A stretch of DNA of 64,000 nucleotides from Talpa occidentalis (GCF_014898055.3 NW_023602073.1:82006678-82070677), one strand, 5' to 3'; shown: positions 33,801-43,699, numbered from the stretch's first letter. Notes: generated by a model from the letters alone, not told the origin. Program-made: numbers and translations.

Positions 33801-34027
33801 AATGATCGATTACAATGGTGGAAGGAGAAATGCTTTGGTTTATGCAAAAACATTAAAAGTTAGTTACAATTTCAATCTGTTTTTATCGGAAATCTAAAAT
33901 GACTTAAATGAAAATGTAGTATAAATAATAATTCCTAGAGAAGGTTTAAAGACCTCATTTGAAGATCATAGATTTGGTGAGTTTTATTTCATAAGTATGC
34001 CAGGGCCCCACCAAATGAAAGAATTAA
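30880..34027. other. Unassigned non-coding DNA
   Basis: Three kilobases with no repeat that I can name apart from the short tandem at 32094. Frames of 60-89 codons (31307, 31878, 32582 and others) have no domains, and their codon use is ordinary AT-rich. Part of it, near 31740-31930, has the look of a decayed LTR or DNA transposon but cannot be assigned. Confidence 0.45.
32094..32150. repeat. 32-bp tandem duplication with (CA)n core
   Basis: Unit agagacacacacacact plus aatgactaggagact (32094-32125) is followed by a second, 25-bp partial unit (32126-32150). A gacagacaggcaggcag-type stretch precedes it. Minisatellite-like. Confidence 0.92.
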
Positions 34028-34038
34028 GATCTCTATTA

Positions 34039-34157
34039 GGGCCTCCCCTGGTCGCACAGTGGTTGAGCTCTGGGCTGTGAGTCTGCCCGCAGCCTCTGCA
34101 GCGCTGGTTCGTTCCCCGGCCACTGGCGAGGGTCCCACAAAAAAAAAAAAAAAAAAA
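34039..34157 (+). mobile_element. Short-form tRNA-derived SINE
   Basis: Head only (gggcctcccctggtcgcacagtggttgagc...gctggttcgttccccgg), ending at gagggtcccac followed by about 20 A, as in the copy at 593. Flanks gatctctatta (34028-34038) and gatatctatta (about 34159-34169) form the target duplication with one mismatch. This second independent short copy supports a real short class. Confidence 0.92.
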
Positions 34158-34169
34158 AGATATCTATTA

Positions 34170-36825
34170 TTCTGACTTACCTTCTCAAAAATAGTTTTAC
34201 CACATTACAAACATCTATGGCTAGCTCATAAATTTAAAACTGTGGTGACCTTTCCTTGTAGTCTTCTTCCTTTAAAATCTTACTTTAATTTTAGTTCAAT
34301 GCTAATTTAAGCTAACCAGATTAAATTCACTGGAGTTTCTAAGAGGGATAATTTTAATTAACTGTTCCAAGGAAAGGAACTATGGCTGTGTGGAGATTTC
34401 TGCATGACTCACTTGGGTCATTGTCTCAGTGCACAGCAGCCAGAGATGCAGGAATAATTGTCCTGCTTTTGGAGCAATGGTTTAAAAAATTACTCACATA
34501 AGTTGAATAGGATATTGCCTTGAAGGGCACAGATCTCTCTCTGTCTCTCATATTAGGACTTAAGGTACAGAGTGACATTATTTGAAAAGATTATTGTGAG
34601 AGAGGGACAAGGAATTATTGACGGGGGAGGATATTCTAATTATAAAATCTACAAGTCTCTCAAAGTCAGGCAGAAAGATTTTCTTTTATAGAAAAGCAAA
34701 CAAGGCAAGAGCATCTGGTGTGGGGAAATGTGCTGAACCTGAAGTGGTGGAGGTAGCAATCAGGATAGACCAGAGAATGACCACTCTGAGGTGGTTCTAT
34801 TCTTAGGAGGTGCTTTTAAGGAGTGGTGTGTACTAATTTACACTCTTACCAAAGTGCAGGAGTCTAGAGGAAGGAGACAAGTTTAACTAATATTTGATCA
34901 AATCAACGGGCATTCTGCTCCTACTGACTAGTGGAGAAAAAGCAGTTTAATCATAGCATAAAAAGTAGAAATTTGGGGAGTCTTTGTTGGCCTTTGTCAC
35001 AGGTAAACTTGGAGGTACCCCTGAGTCTTAGTCATATAAGGAAGAATATTCTTTTCATTAAGCCATTTCCTCAAAATGCCAAAGTTGGGGAGTATTTTTC
35101 AACCACAGCTTTTGCCCAGGATCTCGGGTCTAGGTAAAGTTCAACACTGTCATTGCAAAGATGCAATAATCAGGTTTTCCCCTTCTACTATACATGAGGC
35201 TGCAAAAATCTCACAGAAGCTTCTCCCTGAGACAAGTATTCCAAGCTGGCCCCCAAGATTTCTCCCTTGTACAATCACCTCCCGCCGAATAGGCAAGAAT
35301 ATTTGTCATGGATGCTGTACCCATGATTACGTTACTTTTATGGCAAAAGAGTTTTCAGATACAAAGCTATAATCAGGGGAAATCTTCCATCAAGAAGGAA
35401 CACAGGAAATCTTTTCCTCAATCACGTTTCACATAAATCTGCCCACTAAGCAGATCCCTATCCTTCTGTCTGCTCCATGACACCCAGACGACACAGTATT
35501 AATGCTCATCGAGTGCTGGAGGATATTAAATTTCAATAGAAGGCTGAGATCAGAGTGAACTCCTGGCTTCACCCAGCTGGAAATAGTCCTCTGAATTGCC
35601 ACCAGGCCTTTTGTACCACTGAAGCTCATTTAAAAAGTGAGTGAGATATGATTTTTTAAATTCTGGAGAGTATAGTTATCAAAAATGGGGAATGAAAAGA
35701 GTTAGCTGAGAAGAGCACAGACCTGATGTCTCTAGCAGGTTCTGAATTTCTCCGCGCCTGTCTGCAAATTAGGAACAGTGATTCTATTCTCTTGTGTGTT
35801 TATAAGAAATAAGACACTATTTTTTGGTACAATCCCCATACTACTTAATTAACAGAATAACTGCTGGCTTTGAAGTGTACAAAAGAAATGTATCAAGAAA
35901 TTATATCAATTTTATATCAAGAAATGATACAAAATTTGTTTTGTGATTTGTGTTTAATTTTCTCCCTTGATTTAAATGTATCCCTTCATTTAAATTTCCT
36001 GTTTTTGTTAGTAGTGTTAGTTTATTTAATTACTTGTGGACTGTGCTTTGCTTTTTTAATTTTTTTTTTAATTCCAGTAGAGGTTAAAGAAAAAAGGGGC
36101 TTACTTTTCAAACTACTTCAATCATAAAATGTCAACTTTCATTCAAGAAAATGGAGGGCACCCATTCTTTAGTGGCAATAATGAGACAACAAAGGAATCT
36201 GTCAGACTACTGAGGAGACTTGTATTCAGATGTTAAAAAAAATAGAAGACTTACATTAAAAAAGAATGGACTGAGTGGTTTTGAATGGCTTGGCTATTAG
36301 GGAAAAATGGACATAATTGCTCTTACAAATGAAATTTTTATTGACTTAAGAGTACAAAGGTAAAAAAAATAAAAATTGAAGAAATTTTCCCATAAAGACC
36401 AGAAAAATATTCACCCTTCATTTTTATTCAATTTGCTGTTCTTTTTTCCTGGTGGGGGCAGTAACCTAGGAAAATCTTTTAAAACAAATTTGTGGGTTCC
36501 AATTTGATTTACATTGGCTACATTAGCTTTGTGGTTCAATTTTTAAAAAGTGTCCATTTGATTTTCCAGATGTACACAGGAACAATTATATAAATGTTAA
36601 ATTCTAGAACACTTTCTGGATTTCTTATTCAGCATTAAATGGCAGCTACCACCAACTGTTCTTGCTTAACTACCTAAGCCAAGGAGATGCCTCTAATTGA
36701 AAGATAGCTCTATGGTCTAAAAATAAACACTGAAATCTATTTATCTCTGAAGGATTTTCCTTTAATTAATCAGAGAATTAAGTAATTTAATGCAAAAGAG
36801 TTTAGTGATGAAAAACGACCAGCTA
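34170..36825. other. Unassigned DNA, possible old LTR piece at 35200-35375
   Basis: No exon found. The segment 35200-35375 (agatttctcccttgtacaatcacc, ggatgctgtacccatgattacg, atggcaaaagagttttcagat) resembles the 5' part of an ancient MLT/MER-type LTR, but the match is by memory and weak. The 98-codon frame at 35076-35372 runs through it and shows no domain. Frame 35870-36127 is AT-rich and lies in plain AT sequence. Confidence 0.4.
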
Positions 36826-37110
36826 GGGCCCTCCCTGGTAGCGCAAGGGGTTAAGACGCAACACGCATCCTACGAAGCTGTCTGCAGCCGCTGCAGAGGA
36901 ATGGAATGAGTTCGATCCCAGGCCAGGGAGCTCCCCATGTGGCGCAGCAAACCTCTCCTGATTCACCCACTGCTCCCCTCAGCAGTGTACTTCAGTCAAT
37001 CCGCCTGTTCTGCTCTCCACTCTGTCTCTGGTGAATCCTCTTAGTCCCCCACTTCTCTGGCCTGTACCCCAGCTCTTGTATGCATAAATAAATAAATCTT
37101 CAAAAAAGAA
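36826..37110 (+). mobile_element. Long-form SINE, caaggg subfamily with head insertion
   Basis: Starts gggccctccctggtagcgcaaggggttaagacgcaac and continues to tgtatgcataaataaataaatctt. It has two extra short stretches in the head (cacgcatcctac, and gaggaatggaat before the B box gagttcgatccc). No clear target duplication. The tail ends in caaaaaagaagg. Confidence 0.88.
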
Positions 37111-37249
37111 GGAAATTTTCCTGTTTTATCTATGCAGCATGCTTGCTTTCCTAAGAGGAAAATCTCTTTTAGTGCTTAAATGGAGAGATTACTCATGCCA
37201 TCACATTCTCCATATACACTAAGGAAGAATCTATGGTATATACTACAAC

Positions 37250-37889
37250 TGTGAGGAGGCTCTGGGTTCCCTGCCCCACTCAAGCAAGGAAGGGTGGAGA
37301 TGAGCAAGGGTGGAGATGAGCAAGGAGATGAGGAGAGACTGGGAGAAGGAAATAGAAGATCAGGAAGGGGACCTGGATGAGACACAGGGAGCAGAAAAAT
37401 AAGTGAAGAATCTGTGCTCACTTCTTGGCCTTGAACTTGTACCAGGGGTTTGGAGGACATGAAAGGAGACACTTAAGAGAGAGATATGGGTGAGACCCAT
37501 GGGAGGCTGACAATGGCAGCCTTTATCTTGATTTTGCTCTTTTCCTTCCAGATTTGCCTGGTCCGTTGGGCCCCTTTCCTGTGACTCCCCACCAGAAAAT
37601 GCCTTAATTTGTCATAAGCTTTTTGGGCCTCGGTGACCCCACTTTAGGCCAACCCTGTTTGGCTGAGTATTTACCCACGAGTGTATGGGTAACTTTGGGT
37701 ATTTTGTGTAAAAACTATTTTATCTATTCTATCCCTTCTCTTTATTGCACACTAACTGTATTAAAATTCCTTTTCATTAAAAGTCTTATACACTAGAGTA
37801 TGTTTTGGCTTGATGCAGCAAACGGCAGAACCTATTTAGAGCAGGCAAGTTTGGGGATTCTGGGGTGCCCCTCTCCGTGCCCTGTAACA
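37250..37889 (+). mobile_element. Solo-type retroviral LTR, copy 1
   Basis: About 640 bp from tgtgagg to ctgtaaca. It aligns along its whole length with the LTR at 40741: ttccctgccccact, tgacaatggcagcctttatcttg, ttttccttccag, tatttacccacgagtg, attaaaattccttttcattaaaagtc, gatgcagcaaacggcagaacc, ggtgcccctctcc. ATTAAA poly(A)-signal-like words near the 3' part support plus orientation. Target duplications are not visible. An internal 16-bp tandem (agggtggagatgagca, 37291-37322) is private to this copy. No retroviral coding region is attached. Confidence 0.8.
37291..37322. repeat. 16-bp tandem duplication in LTR copy 1
   Basis: Two exact copies of agggtggagatgagca lie side by side. The homologous LTR at 40741 has only one such segment. 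Confidence 0.95.
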
Positions 37890-38325
37890 ACTCGAAAAAG
37901 GGAGTCCCATGTTACTTCTTAATCAATGGAAATCATTACAAAAGCCCATTTTTTTATGTGTTTGTGATAATATGGATGATATCTGGTCATAGATGCTCTA
38001 AGGTATTCATTCCAGCATTTTCTTGTTTCAGATGCAGTATGGGCGCAGGCATGCAGAATAATTTATTGGTAATGACAAAACCGCCTCACAACTCATAATG
38101 CCCAAGTTTACTGTTCATGCAAGCACCTTTAGTTACTATTATGCAATTTTAGAGTACTTTTTAATTGAGTTTCAGACTAGAATTCTTGTGGAAATGATTC
38201 ATCATCTTACTGAACTCGATTTCCATTTTGTTATTCTTTTTCCTTTCCTTTCCTTTTTCTCCCTATAGCTCTAGTTCAATTTTGATCTACCTATATTTTA
38301 TTACATTCCCCCCACTGCTATAAAC
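37890..38325. other. Unassigned non-coding DNA
   Basis: No repeat or exon. The 77-codon frame at 37865-38098 begins inside the LTR end and is not a gene. Confidence 0.4.
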
Positions 38326-38329
38326 TAAT

Positions 38330-38620
38330 GTTCCTAGTTTGTTTTTCAGCTCTTTCATTAATTTGATGTTTACTCCTTATTCAGATTCTCTAATAAAAAT
38401 GCTAATTATGATCATATCTAATAGCTCCTGCTGCGGCACCTCACCAGCATCTTCCTACCTCCAACCGGACCTACTCACATTTATCATCAGGGTTTGGCTT
38501 GTCAGCCAGATTGCAATATTCCCAACTGCTCTTCTTCAAGTCTGCTAAACTCAGTTTTGGAAATTAATCCGACACACAAGATACTCTATCAATTATTCCA
38601 GCAAATATCATATGCAGAGG
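38330..38620 (-). mobile_element. CR1/L3 LINE fossil, antisense
   Basis: The reversed CR1-clade reverse-transcriptase-region order is recognisable: tttcattaatttgatgtttac, tctaataaaaatgctaat, ctgctgcggcacctcaccagcatcttcctacc, catttatcatcagggtttgg, cttgtcagccagattgcaatattcc. The block tgcggcacctcac followed by cttgtcagccag is the strongest landmark. Very old (amniote-wide family). The plus-strand frame at 38339-38548 is on the wrong strand for the LINE. Confidence 0.6.
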
Positions 38621-38624
38621 CACA

Positions 38625-39914
38625 TCCTATACATTTACTAATGTAATATTATTGAGGGGAAAAGATCAAAAGGAGATCAAATCTATTCTTTCTTCTTACT
38701 TGTTCACAAAATCACTTTAGCTCCCCCATGTACAGATTTTTTTTTCTAGAATCATCTCCCCTTAAATTAAGTTCACATATTTGTCTATTTTTCACTCTAT
38801 GCTGCATGGAATTCTTGAATCCAAAATTGATTCAGAAAATATGTTAAAACATGGATCTGATCTCTTGACTTGATTTTAATATTTTTGAGCATTCTGTTAT
38901 TTTCCTAATAGCTATTTTGACAAATTCTTTCATACTCTAAAACAATTTTTAAATGTTTTTGATAAATGATTTAATGAGCACAACCCACATACATTAAAAA
39001 AAGTCTTCACTACACAATCTTCACCTTATTTATTTGAAAGTTTTTTTCAAATTTTACTTTAGTCATCCAGATGTGATTTTTTTTAGCTTTTCAAAACTAT
39101 ATTCTATTTAGACACAATTTTTAGACTTTGGAAAAAGAATTCAGTGAGTTACAAAGCAAAGATAAGTGATGGTAGAAAATATTAGTGCAATTAATTTACA
39201 TAAATAATGAGGGCCCCCTTTGGAAAACTCTTGCCTAATAGAAATCAGAGTATCTTTACTTTTCTGATGATATTCAGAACCACGCCACCATCTTTTCCAG
39301 CTTTCCTACTTCCCTCAGCTTACCCAGTGACATTTCTTATCTATCCCTCCAAATCTGCTAACAGATTTACTTATTGTCAGTAAACTGTACTACCAGTTTA
39401 AACTACTAGTTTAAATCCATGTGCCTTATTACAAACTATCATATCAACTGTACTTCTCAAGGTATCAGCTGTGTTCATACAACCAAATCTTTTGAATTGT
39501 GCTGTCATCAAGATAATTTGTTATGCAACCCACAACTACAAATAAAAGAGTTAGGAAGAGTTGTATCGCCAGAAGTGTAAAAGCAACTCATATTTTGTGT
39601 CCTTTCTTATGTAAATTTCAAGCAAATGATTCTGATCTAGCACTGGCCATCCTCACTCTACAAGAATTCTAGTTATTAAAATTCTTAAATAATAGCAGTC
39701 CCCCAAGAACAGTTCTAATTTCAGTTTCCAGGTTATAATAACTGCATACAGTGCAAATTTTGCTGCTAGCAATTCAGTCCACACATCACCAGGTAAACAT
39801 ATGCAGTTTATGATCAGTGATCAATCACATCTTCTTTCAGTCTGTGGGTGATTTGGTCACTGCCTGTCTCCATTCTGTTTACACATAAGAAAGCATGTGT
39901 TTGTCTTGCTTCCT
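38625..39914. other. Unassigned non-coding DNA
   Basis: AT-rich sequence with poly-T runs. No exon or nameable repeat was recognised. Confidence 0.42.
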
Positions 39915-39928
39915 TGTCTACCAGTTTA

Positions 39929-40213
39929 TTTTTGTTGCTGTTGTTGTTGTTTTAAGATTTATTTATGCATACAAGAGCTGGGATACAGGCCAGAGATGAG
40001 CAGGGGGTGAGAGGATTCACTAGAGACAGAGTGGGGAGCAGAACAGGCAGACTGACTGAAACACACTGCTGAGGGAAGCAGCGGGTGAGACAGGAGAGGT
40101 CTCCTTCACCATGTGGGTTTCTACCTGGCCAGCAGGGGCTAGAACTCATGCTGCAGAGGCTGCAGATTCCTTCATAGGGCGGTGCTTAACCCCTTGCACC
40201 ACCAGGGAGGCCC
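39929..40213 (-). mobile_element. Long-form SINE, minus strand, caaggg subfamily
   Basis: In reverse it reads gggcctccctggtggtgcaaggggttaagcacc...acctctcctgtctcacccg...tgcataaataaatctt. Perfect 14-bp duplications tgtctaccagttta lie at 39915-39928 and 40214-40227. On the plus strand its tail reads as gttgctgttgttgttgttttaag, so the poly(A) has become a TTG repeat. Confidence 0.95.
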
Positions 40214-40234
40214 TGTCTACCAGTTTAAATCCCT

Positions 40235-40690
40235 GTGACTTATTACAAAGATGGACAGCCAAAGAGGGAATGGACTAATAAAAGTGCAGCAAAACAAAAC
40301 AAACCAAAAGTGATAACACTGGGAGAGACTATTTGAATGAAACTCAAGTGGAACCACAGCTGAGCCTATGGGAGTATTGACACTGCCCACCTTGAAGAAA
40401 TTCTAATAATCGAGGCAAAGAACAAGGTGAAGCTATGTTCACCTTTGAAGAAAGCAGTTTTGAGGAAAGAAATGACCATGTCCCAGAAGAAACACTGGCA
40501 AAAAATTTTTAGAGGAATTCTTGAAAATATTTCACAACATTGAAAGAGTAAAGGATAAAATGTTGAAAGTGGATTCAAACTTAGAAATCCAATATGACAG
40601 TTGATCAGAATATGACAACTGTCCATGGCATGCTGTATTACGGCAATAAGGCAGTCACTATTCAAACGACTCTGGACAAGTTTTTTTTTT
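40235..40690 (+). pseudogene. Tigger (pogo-type) transposase C-terminal relic
   Basis: The plus strand carries frame-shifted remains of the C-terminus of a Tigger transposase, a Tc1/mariner-superfamily DDE enzyme related to TIGD genes. One frame near 40525-40605 gives NIERVKDKMLKVDSNLEIQ. After a frame change, 40595-40690 gives a segment ending TIQTTLDKFF, the typical Tigger C-terminal motif. Upstream frames hold GQPKREW and VPEETLA fragments. Stops are common and the N-terminal CENP-B-like and DDE parts are missing. It ends just before the LTR at 40741. The long minus-strand frame at 40366-40974 is on the opposite strand and is incidental. Confidence 0.7.
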
Positions 40691-40740
40691 AATAAATAAA
40701 ACACAATGTACCTAGTATTAATGTCTAGTATTTTAGGTAG

Positions 40741-41348
40741 TGTAACAGGGTGGTCCCAGGAAAGGGGGAGGTTCCCTGCCCCACCCAAGGGAGGGTGGAG
40801 CTGAGCAGGAAGAGGAGAAGCTGCAGAAGAGACTGAGGAAGGAAGGAAGCAGGATGGAGCCAGGAGACCTGGAGGAGGCGCCTGGAGCCTAGAGACACGT
40901 AAAGAAACTGCGCTTGTCTTTTGGTCGTGGACTGGGTGACACTGATGTGGGTGAGGCCTGTGGGGAGGTGACAATGGCAGCTTTTATCTTGATGTTGATT
41001 TTGTTCTTTTCCTTCCGGGCTTGTCCAGTTGTTTGTGACCCTTTTCTGTGGGTCCCCACTGGAAGATGCTTTAGACTTGTAGCAGGCTTTGGGGACTTGT
41101 TCTGGGCCGATCCCATTTGGATGGACTTTTACCCACGAGGGGACGGGTAACTCTGGATGCTTCATTTAGAAACTAGACTAGAAACTAGAAACTAGACTCT
41201 TTGCCTTACCTGTATTGTTTCCTAGTTTTATTAAAGTTCCTTCCCATTAAAGTCTCCTATGTTTTGTGTTGATGCGGCGGATGGCAGAACCCATGTAGAA
41301 TAGGCAGGTTTGCAGGGTTTGGGCTGCCCCTCTCCCTGTCCTATAACA
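40741..41348 (+). mobile_element. Solo retroviral LTR, copy 2, with 4-bp duplication
   Basis: 608 bp with canonical ends tgtaacag...tataaca and a 4-bp direct repeat gtag on each side (40737-40740, 41349-41352). It is the same family as 37250. ATTAAA poly(A)-signal variants lie at 41230-41235 and 41246-41251, placing it in plus orientation. There is an internal tandem of gaaactagacta near 41167-41199. A 4-bp duplication fits a class I (gammaretrovirus-like) element. No gag, pol or env sequence is adjacent, so it is a recombined solo LTR. The 146- and 202-codon minus-strand frames here are LTR shadows. Confidence 0.87.
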
Positions 41349-41411
41349 GTAGCAGTCTATTAAACATAGCAGTAGTCTACTAAATAATTTTACTATTTAA
41401 AAAATGTTTTT

Positions 41412-41681
41412 GGGCCTCCCTGTTGGTGCAAGGCGTTAAGCACGGCGCTGTGGAGCTATCTGCAGCCACTGCAGCAAGAGTTCGATCCTTGGAAAGCCCT
41501 GAAGCTACCCACATGGTACAGCAGAGCTCTCCTGTCTTACCCGCTGCTCCCCTCAGCAGTGTATTTCAGTCTGCCTGTTCTGTTCCCCACTCTGTCTCTG
41601 GTGAATCCTCTCACCCCACGCACCTCTGACCTGTACCTCAGTTCTTGTGTGCATAATTAAATCTTTAAATAAAATAAAAAA
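41412..41681 (+). mobile_element. Long-form SINE, caaggg subfamily
   Basis: Starts gggcctccctgttggtgcaaggcgttaagcacgg and ends gtgtgcataattaaatctttaaat plus an A-rich tail. Target duplications are not clear. It lies just upstream of the L1 fossil at 41690 and downstream of the LTR. Confidence 0.88.
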
Positions 41682-41689
41682 TCGTTCCT

Positions 41690-41831
41690 TATAATGAACA
41701 AACAATTCACCAAAAAGGATATTCAAAAGGCCAAAACACATAAGAAGAGATGCTCATCATTATTCTAGTAATAGATTAAAACTACAAAATGCCACCTCAT
41801 AACCATTAGAACAGTACATATTAAACAGAGT
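41690..41831 (+). mobile_element. L1 ORF2 end, segment 1 of an interrupted copy
   Basis: caattcaccaaaaaggatattcaaaaggcc, gagatgctcatcattattctagtaat and aaactacaaaatgccacctcataaccattagaac are consecutive L1 ORF2 3' blocks. The copy is then broken by the LTR at 41832 and resumes at 42391. Confidence 0.82.
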
Positions 41832-42390
41832 TGTGCAGATAAAGGAACAGGCTAATCCTAAACAGCCTGTTCAGCCACCATCTTGCTATTGGCAGTTCTG
41901 CATTCCTATATAAGGTCAGAACTGCCTGGTCAATTGGTCAGAGCCAAATCTTACAAGGTGCCTTTCAAATCAACCAAGGGAAGGGTTGATCACCCTGGGA
42001 AGGGTATGCATCATGAGGCATGACCACCCGAGGGGCTAAGGACAGATATATGACAAGGGACCCAAGAAGCTGATCAGTGGAAAGGGTTGTTGATAAGATT
42101 GAAACCAAGGCTGGGGATCTAGAGCTTGATCTCAATTACAATACCAAGTCATCAGGCAGATGAGAAGTGCCTGGAAGGCAGACTCACAAGCTGATACTAC
42201 AGATGACAGAGAAAGTTTTCCAGTTTCACCCCTCCCTTTTCTCTTTGTCCTCCTTTCTCTCACAACTGATGCTATATAATTATTCTATCAATAAAAAGGC
42301 CAAGCTCTTGCTTCTCAGCAGCATCCTGCATTATGTAGCCTGCTCCACAACTTCCGATTCTTTATCAGTGTGGTGTTGCCCCATGCCACA
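41832..42390 (+). mobile_element. LTR-like insertion in L1
   Basis: 559 bp with TG...CA ends (tgtgcagataaagg...ccccatgccaca). It has gctatataat followed closely by atcaataaaaaggcc (AATAAA at 42290-42295), a U3/R-like arrangement, and then a pyrimidine-rich end. L1 sequence lies on both sides, about 40 bases of L1 being lost at the junction. I see no target duplication, so the ends are less certain than for the neighbouring LTRs. Family not named, and unrelated to 40741. Confidence 0.65.
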
Positions 42391-42450
42391 GAAAGCTTTC
42401 ATTGGAAATGTGAACTGGCACAACCATTATGGAAAGCAATCTGAGTTTAC
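42391..42450 (+). mobile_element. L1, segment 2
   Basis: ttggaaatgtgaactggcac, aaccattatggaaagcaatctgag: the next L1 3' block after segment 1, before the LTR at 42451. Its last five bases tttac are the target duplication of that LTR. Confidence 0.8.
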
Positions 42451-42822
42451 TGTAAGGTCAGTACAGGGGGCCTGGTGAGGGACTCAGGCCGAGGGCACAA
42501 GGAGGGGCCTTGAAACCTCATAGGGAATTCCACCTTTGCCTCAGCTCCTGGAACCAGAGGCCAATCCCCCCTCCTTACCCCCCCTCCACACACACACAAA
42601 CAGGACCTGATAGTGATCAGCCAGAAACCTCCAACAAATAAAAAACAGCTTCGGTTCTGCATACCCAGTTTCCCGCCTAAACTTTTCTCACCCTATAAAA
42701 GAACATCTTCTCCTACAACAGGTACAACTTCTTCAACCCCCACAGCCAGGAAGCGCAACAAATTTCCTGCCTGTGAGAAACCTAGTCTGGCTTTCCTTTT
42801 CTTTACCAGGGCAATACTTTCA
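42451..42822 (+). mobile_element. Solo LTR in L1 with perfect 5-bp duplication
   Basis: 372 bp, tgtaaggtca...aatactttca, with tttac at 42446-42450 and again at 42823-42827. A TATA-like cctataaaag lies at about 42692-42702. It splits the L1 exactly between the ctgag and ttaaaaa blocks. The 5-bp duplication is usual for ERV1 or ERVL classes. No coding region remains. This is the cleanest LTR insertion in the window. Confidence 0.88.
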
Positions 42823-43144
42823 TTTACCTTAAAAAAAAAAAATAAAAATGGAAATACCATAAGATCTGGCAATCTCACTCTTGGGCATGTATCCACAGAA
42901 TATTAAACCATCAACACAAAAATTCATGTTCCACTATGTTCATAGCAACATCATTGTCAACAGCTAGGACACAGAAGCAACCTAAATGCCCATCAACAAA
43001 TGACTGCATCAAGAAGATGTGGTATACACACCATGGAGTCTTACACTATATAGCCACAAGAATGGATGAAATGCAGCCATTTTCACCAAAATAGAGGGAA
43101 TATGACAATTGTCTATATCAAAGTAATTCAGAATTATAAAAAAC
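42823..43144 (+). mobile_element. L1 3' UTR, segment 3
   Basis: L1 resumes: aaatggaaataccataagatctggcaatctcac, cttgggcatgtatcc, aattcatgttccactatgttcatagc, caacctaaatgcccatcaac, aagaagatgtggtatacac, gaatggatgaaatgc. The final aattataaaaaac (43132-43144) is the target duplication of the SINE at 43145. Confidence 0.88.
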
Positions 43145-43409
43145 GGCCTCCCCTGGTTGAGCACAGTGCTGTGAAGCTGTACGCAGCCTCTGCAGCACCG
43201 GTTAGATCCCCGCCGGCCAGTGAGGGTCCCACATGGCGCTGCAGACCTCCCCTGCATTTATCAGTGTGGTGCTGCTGCTCCCCTCAGCAGTCTATTTTGT
43301 CAGTCTGCCTGTTCTGTTCCCTGCTCTGTCTCTGGTGAATCCTCTCACCCTACCGTGCATCTGGCCTGTACCCTGGTTCTTGTATAAATAAACAAATCTT
43401 TAAAAAAAA
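43145..43409 (+). mobile_element. Long-form SINE with head deletion, in L1
   Basis: Starts ggcctcccctggttgagcac: about ten bases of the A-box region (gtggcgcagc) are missing. The B box is altered to ggttagatccc. An insertion around 43255-43270 (atttatcagtgtggtgctg) sits in the body. Perfect duplications aattataaaaaac lie at 43132-43144 and 43410-43422. Confidence 0.9.
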
Positions 43410-43432
43410 AATTATAAAAAACAAATACTGGA

Positions 43433-43689
43433 GGGCCTCCCTGTTGGCGCAAGGGGTTAAGCACAGCACTGTGATGCTATCCGCAGCCTCTGCAGCTGGA
43501 GTTCAATACGTGGCCAGCCAGGGAACTACCGTCATGGTGCAGCAGACCTCTCCTGTCACCTGCTGCTCCCCTCAGCAGTGTCTTTCTATTCTGTTCCCCA
43601 CTCGATCTCTGGTGAATCACCCCCCACACTTCTGGCCTGTATCCCAGATCTTGTATGCATAAATAAATGAATCTTTAAAAAAATCAAAT
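43433..43689 (+). mobile_element. Long-form SINE, caaggg subfamily, directly behind the previous one
   Basis: Starts gggcctccctgttggcgcaaggggttaagcac and ends tgtatgcataaataaatgaatcttt. Duplications caaatactg lie at 43422-43430 and 43690-43698. The target lies right at the duplication of the SINE at 43145, giving two independent insertions 25 bp apart. Confidence 0.92.
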
Positions 43690-43699
43690 CAAATACTGT

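Noticed and set aside
40366..41165. Minus-strand frames of 202 and 146 codons
   Set aside because: They run antisense to the Tigger relic and the LTR at 40741 and have no domain, so chance frames in repeat sequence.
37250..41348. A provirus bounded by the two related LTRs
   Set aside because: The interior consists of CR1/L3, Tigger, SINE and unassigned DNA, with no retroviral coding homology. The LTR at 40741 has its own 4-bp duplication.
43145..43689. The two adjacent SINEs as one dimeric SINE
   Set aside because: Each has its own tail and its own target duplication (aattataaaaaac and caaatactg), so they are separate insertions.
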